Assembly (NCBI GenBank): GCA_040758635.1
Contig: JBFLVI010000009.1
Span: 1 to 64,000 of the forward strand
Reading direction: 5' to 3'
Length of the DNA stretch: 64,000 nucleotides
Origin: Yes71-27 sp040758635
GTDB taxonomy: Bacteria > Bacillota > Desulfotomaculia > Desulfotomaculales > Ammonificaceae
The notes under the pieces were generated by a model. It did no database searches and was not told where the DNA came from. It saw nothing but the letters and a program-made list of their open reading frames with translations. This document shows positions 58,252-64,000 of the stretch, in pieces (the stretch's first letter is position 1; every line of letters starts with the position of its first letter). Made by a program: the position numbers and the translations under genes.

Positions 58252-60138
58252 ATGCCAGTCCCGAACTTCGAAACCGTTGAAATCACAACTGATATCTTGA
58301 TTTGCGGCGGCGGCATGGCGGGCTGCGGCGCAATGTTCGAAGCCTCATACTGGGCCAAGAAAAACGGCCTGAAGGTAGTAGTCGCGGACAAGGCCGCCAC
58401 AGACCGGAGCGGCGCGGTGGCGCAGGGGCTTTCGGCCATCAACATGTACATGAATTATGCGGGCGGCGAGCGTCACCCGGCGGATTTCGCCCGGATGGTC
58501 CGCAACGACATGATGGGCGTGGCCCGGGAAGACCTGGCCTACGACATCGCCCGCCACGTGGACTCGAGCGTCCACCTCTTCGAGAAATGGGGCCTCCCGA
58601 TCTGGCGTGACGCAGAGGGCAAGCCGATCCGCTCCGGCGCCTGGCAGGTGATGATCAGCGGCGAGTCTTACAAGATCATCGTTGCCGAAGCCGCGAAGAA
58701 GGCGCTGGCCGACGCGGGCGGCGAGCTTTACGAGCGCGTCTTCATCATCGAGCCGCTCATGGACGGCGACCGGATCGCCGGCGCGATCGGTTTCAGCACC
58801 CGCGAGGAAAAGATCTACGTCTTTAAGGCGAAAGCGGTACTCGCCAACATGGGCGGTGCCGTGCACGTCTTCCGGCCGCGTTCCACCGGTGAGGGCTTAG
58901 GCCGCACCTGGTACCCGCCCTTCCAGACCGGCTCCAGCACCTACTTCACCCTGAGGGCCGGCGCGGAGCAGACCTGCCAGGAGGTCCGGTTCGTTCCCGT
59001 CCGGTTCAAGGACGCGTACGGTCCGGTCGGCGCCTGGTTCCTCCTCTTCAAGTCCACTGCGACTAACGCTATCGACGAAATTTACACCGAGACCCGGAAG
59101 GCGGAGCTCGCGCCTTGGGCGCCTTATGACAGCGTTAAACCGCTCCCGGCCAACCTCCGGAACTACCAGGGTATCCTCGACGAAGCGGAAGGTAAGGGCC
59201 CGCTGCTCATGAGAACGGAGCGGGCAATCGCCAAATTGGCTGAGGCATACGCGGGTGATGAAAAAGCCTACAAGAAGAAAATGAAGGAACTCGAGAGCGA
59301 AGCCTGGGAAGACTTCCTCGACATGACGATCGGCCAGGCCAACCTGTGGGCAGCGATGAACGTCCGTCCGGAGAAGGAGCCCTCCGAGATCACCGGCGCC
59401 GAGCCGTACTTCATCGGTTCCCACTCCGGTAGCTCCGGATGCTGGGCCAGCGGCCCTGCGGACATCGCGCCTGCTGAGTACCAGTGGGGCTACAACCGGA
59501 TGACCACGGTGAAGGGTCTCTTCGTTGCGGGCGACGCCTGCGGTGCCTCCCCGCACAAGTTCTCCTCCGGTTCCTTCACTGAAGGCCGGATCGCCGGCAA
59601 GTCCATGGTTAAATTCGTCCTGGAGAACAACACCCAGCCGAACGTTGACCCGGCGCAGGTCGAAGAGTTCAAGGCCCGGATCAAGAAACCGTTTGAGCTC
59701 TACGAGCAGTACAAGGACTACGGCACCACCGACGAGGTTAACCCGCACTACATCGTTCCGCGGCAGTACCTCTTCCGGCTGCAGAAGATCATGGACGAGT
59801 ACGCCGGCGGCTGGAGCAGCTATTACTCCACCAACAAGACCAAGCTCGAGATTGCGCTGAAGCTTCTCGAGTGGCTCAAGGAGGACGGCGAAAAGATGAT
59901 TGCCCGGAACCTCCACGAGCTGATGCGGGTCTTCGAGAACCAGCAGCGGACCTGGCAGGCCGAGGCGCACGTCCGGGCGATCCTCTTCCGTGAGGAGACG
60001 CGGTGGCCCGGCTACTACTTCCGGAACGACACCCCGAAGATGGACGACGCCAACTGGAAGTGCTTCGTCAACCTGAAGTGGGATAAGGACAACGGCTGGC
60101 AGGTATTCAAGAAGCCGGTCATCAACATCGTTGACTAA
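58252..60138 (+). CDS. aprA: Adenylylsulfate reductase alpha subunit
   Basis: From the ATG at 58252, with GGAGGAGG upstream, the 628-residue FAD subunit starts MPVPNFETVEITTDILICGG. The FAD-binding ICGGGMAGCGAMFEASYW, active-site stretches such as SGAVAQGLSAINMYMNY, and KFSSGSFTEGRIAGKSM are typical of dissimilatory AprA. It reduces APS to sulfite and AMP in the cytoplasm. Codon use is strongly biased to C- and G-ending codons, as in highly expressed genes. A strong terminator follows. Confidence 0.98.
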   Translation: MPVPNFETVEITTDILICGGGMAGCGAMFEASYWAKKNGLKVVVADKAATDRSGAVAQGLSAINMYMNYAGGERHPADFARMVRNDMMGVAREDLAYDIARHVDSSVHLFEKWGLPIWRDAEGKPIRSGAWQVMISGESYKIIVAEAAKKALADAGGELYERVFIIEPLMDGDRIAGAIGFSTREEKIYVFKAKAVLANMGGAVHVFRPRSTGEGLGRTWYPPFQTGSSTYFTLRAGAEQTCQEVRFVPVRFKDAYGPVGAWFLLFKSTATNAIDEIYTETRKAELAPWAPYDSVKPLPANLRNYQGILDEAEGKGPLLMRTERAIAKLAEAYAGDEKAYKKKMKELESEAWEDFLDMTIGQANLWAAMNVRPEKEPSEITGAEPYFIGSHSGSSGCWASGPADIAPAEYQWGYNRMTTVKGLFVAGDACGASPHKFSSGSFTEGRIAGKSMVKFVLENNTQPNVDPAQVEEFKARIKKPFELYEQYKDYGTTDEVNPHYIVPRQYLFRLQKIMDEYAGGWSSYYSTNKTKLEIALKLLEWLKEDGEKMIARNLHELMRVFENQQRTWQAEAHVRAILFREETRWPGYYFRNDTPKMDDANWKCFVNLKWDKDNGWQVFKKPVINIVD

Positions 60139-60162
60139 TACCATTGGGTGGCGGGTGGAGTC

Positions 60163-60193
60163 AAATGGCGGCTTCGCCCGCCATTTTCTCTTT
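60163..60193 (+). terminator. Strong terminator between aprA and qmoA
   Basis: AAATGGCGG and CCGCCATTT pair around a 6-nt loop 24 nt after the aprA stop and are followed by TCTCTTT. It should end most apr transcripts, so the qmo genes would need their own promoter or read-through. Confidence 0.85.
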
Positions 60194-60341
60194 ATAAAGT
60201 GCAATCCGGAACGGGCCGTTCAGTCATTATCACAATTTTTCGCCAATACGAAGCAGGAAGTTCTTTTTTGGCGTCGAAGAAATAGAATTTAATGCCGGAC
60301 AGCCCCTTACAAAAAGCCCGTGAAAAAAGGAGGATTCGCCC

Positions 60342-60386
60342 GTGTTGGTGCGAGATAACAAAAGGATGGTGGTACAGGATGGGTAA
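60342..60386 (+). CDS. Possible 14-residue leader reading frame overlapping the qmoA start
   Basis: AAAGGAGGA (60327-60335) is followed 6 nt later by GTG. The frame codes for MLVRDNKRMVVQDG and stops at 60386, eight nt into qmoA. The ribosome-binding site is better than that of qmoA itself, so the short frame may be translated and deliver ribosomes to qmoA. Chance is a fair alternative. Confidence 0.4.
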   Translation: MLVRDNKRMVVQDG

Positions 60387-61620
60387 GGCCATTTTGGTGG
60401 TTGGCGGCGGCATCAGCGGTATTACGGCGGCCCTCGAGGCTTCGGAGGTGGGCAACGAAGTCTTTTTGGTCGAAAAACGGCCGTACCTTGGCGGCAGGGT
60501 GGCACAGCTCAACCAGTACTTCCCCAAGCTCTGCCCACCCAACTGCGGTTTGGAAATCAACCTCAGGCGCATCAAGAATAGTCCTTACATTAAGTACTTC
60601 ACTCAGGCTGAAATAGAATCAATCAGGGGCCAGGAAGGAAACTTCACGGTCCAGGTCCGGCTCGCGCCTCGCTACGTGAACAACAACTGCACCGCGTGCA
60701 ACAAGTGCGTCGAGGTCTGTCCGGCAGAACGGCCCAATGATTTTAACTTCGGGCTCGACAAAACCAAGGCCATTTACTTCCCCCACTTGTTTGCCTTCCC
60801 GGCAAGGTACGCGATTGATTCCCAGGCCTGTCAGGGTACCGCCTGCGGCAAGTGCGTGGCCGTTTGTCCGGTCGGGGCTATCGACCTCAACATGCAACCC
60901 GAAACCGTCACCCTCGAGGTGGGCTCCATTATCTGGGCCACGGGTTGGGATCCCTACGACCTTACCAAACTCACCCAGTACGGCTCCGGGCAATACCCGA
61001 ACGTAATCACAAACATGATGATGGAGCGGCTGGCGGCCGAGAACGGCCCCACCGGCGGGCAGATCCTGCGGCCTTCCGACGGCAAGGCCGTTAAAAGGAT
61101 CGCCTTCGTCCAGTGCGCCGGCTCGCGCGACGAAAACCACCTTTCTTACTGCTCCGGCGTCTGCTGTCTGGCTTCCCTGAAACAGGCTACCTACGTCCGC
61201 GAAAAGCACCCGGACGCTGAAGTCTACATGTTCTACATTGATATCCGCGCCCTCGGCCGGTATGAGGACTTCTTCACCCGGGTCAAGGAAATGGGGATCA
61301 ACCTGGTAAAAGGCAAGGTCGGTACCATCACCGAGGATCCGTCGTCGAAGGACGTCATTCTCGAAGTAGAGGACCAGGAAGCCGGCAGGTTGCTAAAAGA
61401 AAAGTTTGAGCTGGCGGTTCTGGCCACCGGTATGGTCCCGACCACCAGCAGCACACCGCCCCCGGTGGAAGCCACCTTTAACAAGGAAGGGTTTATCGTT
61501 GACGCGGTACCGGGAGTTTACGGCGCCGGGTGCGTGAACAAGCCCATGGAAGTGGCTGCGTGCGCCCAGGATGCGACGGCGGCGGCAATGAAAGCTATTC
61601 AATCTGTAGTGGGGAGGTAA
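60379..61620 (+). CDS. qmoA: Quinone-interacting membrane-bound oxidoreductase subunit QmoA
   Basis: From the ATG at 60379 the 413-residue product starts MGKAILVVGGGISGITAALE, an HdrA-like FAD protein. LCPPNCGLEINLRRIKN is the Cys pair after the FAD site. Two 4Fe-4S sites follow (Cys104, 107, 110, 114 in CTACNKCVEVC; Cys151, 156, 159, 163 in CQGTACGKCVAVC). QmoA and QmoB link the quinone pool or soluble Hdr-type proteins to AprBA. It is read with qmoB, 4 nt away. Confidence 0.95.
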   Translation: MGKAILVVGGGISGITAALEASEVGNEVFLVEKRPYLGGRVAQLNQYFPKLCPPNCGLEINLRRIKNSPYIKYFTQAEIESIRGQEGNFTVQVRLAPRYVNNNCTACNKCVEVCPAERPNDFNFGLDKTKAIYFPHLFAFPARYAIDSQACQGTACGKCVAVCPVGAIDLNMQPETVTLEVGSIIWATGWDPYDLTKLTQYGSGQYPNVITNMMMERLAAENGPTGGQILRPSDGKAVKRIAFVQCAGSRDENHLSYCSGVCCLASLKQATYVREKHPDAEVYMFYIDIRALGRYEDFFTRVKEMGINLVKGKVGTITEDPSSKDVILEVEDQEAGRLLKEKFELAVLATGMVPTTSSTPPPVEATFNKEGFIVDAVPGVYGAGCVNKPMEVAACAQDATAAAMKAIQSVVGR

Positions 61621-61624
61621 TACC

Positions 61625-63865
61625 GTGGCGAAAAAGGTAGGGACATACATCTGTACCGGCTGCGGAATCGGCGAGGCTTTGAACGCAGAAGCCCTGGCCA
61701 ACGTGGCCACCAAGGAATACAAACTGCAGATCTGCAAAGACCACCCCTTTCTGTGCGGTTCCGAGGGTATTGCACTGATTAAGGAAGACATCGAAAAAGA
61801 AGGGGTGGACAGCGTAGTTATCGCCGCCTGTTCGCCGCGCGTGAATACGGACGTTTTCAATTTCGGTCCGGAAGTATCCGTGGAAAGAGTAAACTTGCGG
61901 GAACAGGGCATCTGGTGTCACCCGCCGAATGACGAAGACACGCAGATGCTGGCGGAAGACCAGTTGCGGATGGGCATCGTGAAAGCAAAGGAAACTGAAA
62001 TTCCCACGCCCTACATCCCCGAAGAAGGAGTTGCGAAGACGGTCCTGGTTATCGGCGGCGGCCTGGCCGGCATCACGGCAGCCCTCGAAACCGCCAAGAC
62101 CGGAACTAAAGCGATTATCGTTGAAAAAACCGATGCTCTAGGCGGCTGGGTGGCACGCCTGCACAAACAGGTTTCTTCCCGCCCGCCGTATACCGAACTG
62201 GAGGATCCGGACATCAAGGACCGGATCAATGAGGTCCAGAGCAACCCGAACATTAAGGTTTACACGGGCGCCCAGATCGACCGCATCAGCGGCGGCCCGG
62301 GCATTTTCGACGCCGTTATTAAACTGAAGAGCGGCGATACAGTTAACGAACGTGTCGGCGCCATCGTGCTCGCCACGGGCGCGATACCTTATGACGCCAG
62401 CAAGCTGGAAGACCTGGGCTTCGGCCGGTCTGCCAACGTGGTCACCACTGACACGATAGAGGAATTGGCAGCACGCGGCAAGATCGTCCGGCCTTCAGAC
62501 GGGAAAGAGGTCCAGAGCGCGGCGTTTGTCCTTTGCGCAGGCTCCCGGGATCCGGAACACCTTCCTTACTGTTCGGCGACCTGCTGCATTGACTCGCTGA
62601 AGCAGGCCCTTTACATCAAACGGCAGAACCCCAACGCTGCGGTTTACGTCTTCTTCAAGGACCTGCGCGCTCCCGGATTCCACGAGTACCTTTACCAGCA
62701 GGCCCAGAAGGAAGGGGTTATCTTCTTCCGGAGTGACAATACGCGGATCGAAGAAAACGGCAAAGGTCTGGTTATCCATGCCAAAGACGTCCTGGTCAAC
62801 GATAACATCGTTGCCGAAGGTCTGGACCTGGTGGTACTGGCCACCGGAATGGTGCCCACCACCGCCCTGGGCGAAATGCTGGTGACGGGTGCAGCCGAGG
62901 AAGAGGAAGACAAAAAACCCGCCGGTGAGGTTTTCGAGGTCAAACCGGACATTTACTTCGAGTCGAACATCCTCAACCTCGAATACCGCCAGGGCAAGGA
63001 GCTGCCTTCACTGAAATACGGGTTCCCGGACTCCCACTTCATCTGCTTCCCGTACGAAACACGGCGGACCGGGATTTACGCCGCCGGTACGGTCCGGGCG
63101 CCGATGGACATCCCCACCACCATCAGGGATGCCACCGGTGCGGCCCTGAAGGCCATTCAGTGTATTGAAATGACCGCGAAGGGGATGGCGGTACACCCGC
63201 GGGTCTGGGATTCATCGGTCGCCCACTTCCGCATGGATCAGTGCACCCAGTGCAAACGCTGTACGGTGGAGTGCCCGTTCGGTGCGATCAACGAAGACGA
63301 AAAGGCGAATCCGCTTTACAACCCGACGCGGTGCCGGCGTTGCGCGACCTGTATGGGTGCCTGCCCGCAGCGGATCATCTCTTTCTCGAACTACAACGTC
63401 AACATGATCGGTAACATGATTAAGGCCATCGAAGTGCCTGAAGAAGACGAGGAAAAACCGCGGATCGTGGTTATCGTTTGCGAAAACGACGCCTATCCTG
63501 CACTGGATACGATCGGTGTTAACCGGGGCAATCTCAGTCCCTGGATCCGGGTGATTCCACTGCGGTGTCTGGGTTCCATGAACCTCATCTGGATTGCGGA
63601 CGCACTCGCGAAAGGGATTGACGGAGTGCTGCTCCTGGGTTGTAGGCACGGCGACGACTACCAGTGCCACTTCGTCAAGGGCAGCGAGTTGTGCACCTAC
63701 CGCCTGTCCAAGATCAAGGAAACCCTGGACCGGTTAGCTCTCGAGTCTGACCGGGTACGGATCGAACAGGTGCAGATCTCGGATTACAACCTCGTGCCGG
63801 ACATCATTAAAGAATTCGCCGAGAGAATAGAAGAGGTTGGTCCGAACCCCTACAAAGGGTTTTAA
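61625..63865 (+). CDS. qmoB: Quinone-interacting membrane-bound oxidoreductase subunit QmoB
   Basis: The 746-residue product starts at a GTG with GGGGAGGT upstream. It has a first Cys-rich part (YICTGCGIG, LQICKDHPFLCG) and an HdrA-type FAD domain (VLVIGGGLAGITAALETA, about residues 139-156). Two 4Fe-4S sites (CTQCKRCTVEC at 540-550 and CRRCATCMGAC at 570-580) and a C-terminal MvhD-like domain (VIPLRCLGSMNLIWIADAL, GVLLLGCRHGDDYQCH) complete it. The MvhD part is known to join Hdr to hydrogenases, so a soluble electron donor is conceivable. The next gene starts 117 nt downstream. Confidence 0.95.
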   Translation: MAKKVGTYICTGCGIGEALNAEALANVATKEYKLQICKDHPFLCGSEGIALIKEDIEKEGVDSVVIAACSPRVNTDVFNFGPEVSVERVNLREQGIWCHPPNDEDTQMLAEDQLRMGIVKAKETEIPTPYIPEEGVAKTVLVIGGGLAGITAALETAKTGTKAIIVEKTDALGGWVARLHKQVSSRPPYTELEDPDIKDRINEVQSNPNIKVYTGAQIDRISGGPGIFDAVIKLKSGDTVNERVGAIVLATGAIPYDASKLEDLGFGRSANVVTTDTIEELAARGKIVRPSDGKEVQSAAFVLCAGSRDPEHLPYCSATCCIDSLKQALYIKRQNPNAAVYVFFKDLRAPGFHEYLYQQAQKEGVIFFRSDNTRIEENGKGLVIHAKDVLVNDNIVAEGLDLVVLATGMVPTTALGEMLVTGAAEEEEDKKPAGEVFEVKPDIYFESNILNLEYRQGKELPSLKYGFPDSHFICFPYETRRTGIYAAGTVRAPMDIPTTIRDATGAALKAIQCIEMTAKGMAVHPRVWDSSVAHFRMDQCTQCKRCTVECPFGAINEDEKANPLYNPTRCRRCATCMGACPQRIISFSNYNVNMIGNMIKAIEVPEEDEEKPRIVVIVCENDAYPALDTIGVNRGNLSPWIRVIPLRCLGSMNLIWIADALAKGIDGVLLLGCRHGDDYQCHFVKGSELCTYRLSKIKETLDRLALESDRVRIEQVQISDYNLVPDIIKEFAERIEEVGPNPYKGF

Positions 63866-63883
63866 GGGGAGCAAGGCTGCTTA

Positions 63884-63925
63884 AAGAGCGGAGACCTGTG
63901 ACGGCAACGCGCAGGCTCTGCTCTT
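63884..63925 (+). promoter_or_regulatory. Stem-loop between qmoB and the next gene
   Basis: AAGAGC pairs with GCTCTT and encloses further pairs (GGAG / CTC, CCTG / CAGG-type). No T-run follows, so it is more likely an RNA-stability or processing element than a terminator. Confidence 0.55.
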
Positions 63926-63982
63926 AGCCCCTACCCAACGCAAGGATTCAACTAAAACTGATATTTCGGGAGGGAAAACCGA

Positions 63983-64000
63983 GTGGCAACAAGAGTAAAT
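63983..64000 (+). CDS. First six codons of the gene after qmoB, cut by window edge
   Basis: GGGAGGG lies 8 nt before a GTG at 63983, which reads M-A-T-R-V-N and then leaves the window. In this kind of organism the gene after qmoB is often an HdrC- or QmoC-like membrane or iron-sulfur subunit. The six residues cannot prove it. Confidence 0.45.

Noticed and set aside
1..64000. CRISPR array
   Set aside because: No evenly spaced direct repeats with unique spacers were seen; the repeats found are dispersed hairpins.

Overview
The window looks like the chromosome of a GC-rich, sporulating, sulfate-reducing Firmicute of the Desulfotomaculum / Desulforudis kind. The clues are dissimilatory aprBA and qmoAB, the Firmicute regulator CodY with HslUV and a codV-type recombinase, sporulation-type genes (SpoIID/LytB domain, BofC-like, YtvI-like) and strong GGAGG ribosome-binding sites, often with GTG or TTG starts. 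I cannot name the species. No rRNA, no tRNA and no CRISPR array is seen.

Layout. 1-1725: a cut-off membrane coiled-coil gene and a LysM protein. 1824-7486 (minus strand): proS followed without a real gap by a queuosine-precursor operon (queD, queC, DUF366, queE, folE), a YpmA-like gene and surE. 7941-17441 (minus): the rpsB-tsf-pyrH-frr-uppS-cdsA-dxr-rseP-ispG block for translation, isoprenoid and envelope synthesis. 17602-25394 (minus): dprA-topA-xerC-hslV-hslU-codY. 25612-29735: a lipoprotein gamma-carbonic anhydrase, a SpoIID-like protein with SH3 repeats, DUF2905 and queH. 30210-34730 (minus): nadE, yebC, bofC-like, ruvC, ruvA, ruvB. 35076-41819: a LolA/LppX-like protein, trmO, a slipin/NfeD pair, two small plus-strand genes and an Na/Pi transporter. 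41938-47283: aspS, hisS, a membrane protein and an M24 peptidase. 47443-57272: FapA, glgA-galT, minC, a Nudix hydrolase, DUF3786, Hsp20, a thioredoxin-fold gene with an in-frame TGA, htpX and a diguanylate cyclase. 57442-64000 (plus): a sigma-A promoter, a long leader, aprB-aprA, a terminator, qmoA-qmoB and the first codons of the next gene.

How it works together. AprBA reduces APS to sulfite, and QmoAB is expected to pass electrons to it from the membrane or from soluble Hdr-like partners. The que genes with folE make preQ0 from GTP, and QueH completes queuosine after tRNA insertion. The ispG/rseP/dxr/cdsA/uppS block supplies isoprenoid and lipid precursors for the envelope.

Most unusual features. 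(1) A small thioredoxin-fold reading frame at 54668-55021 carries an in-frame TGA exactly where a redox Cys would sit, followed by a stem-loop, so it is a candidate new selenoprotein. (2) A family of 240-295 bp mobile-looking elements at 13987, 20753 and 26428 has shared imperfect inverted ends. Two of the right ends supply the stop codon of the neighbouring gene. (3) A wider family of hairpins has arms built of 7-bp units. (4) A 34-bp palindromic repeat lies near two aminoacyl-tRNA synthetase genes. (5) A likely 5' remnant of a group II intron lies at about 35825-36180. (6) The apr operon has a leader of about 300 nt, and a 14-codon reading frame overlaps the qmoA start.
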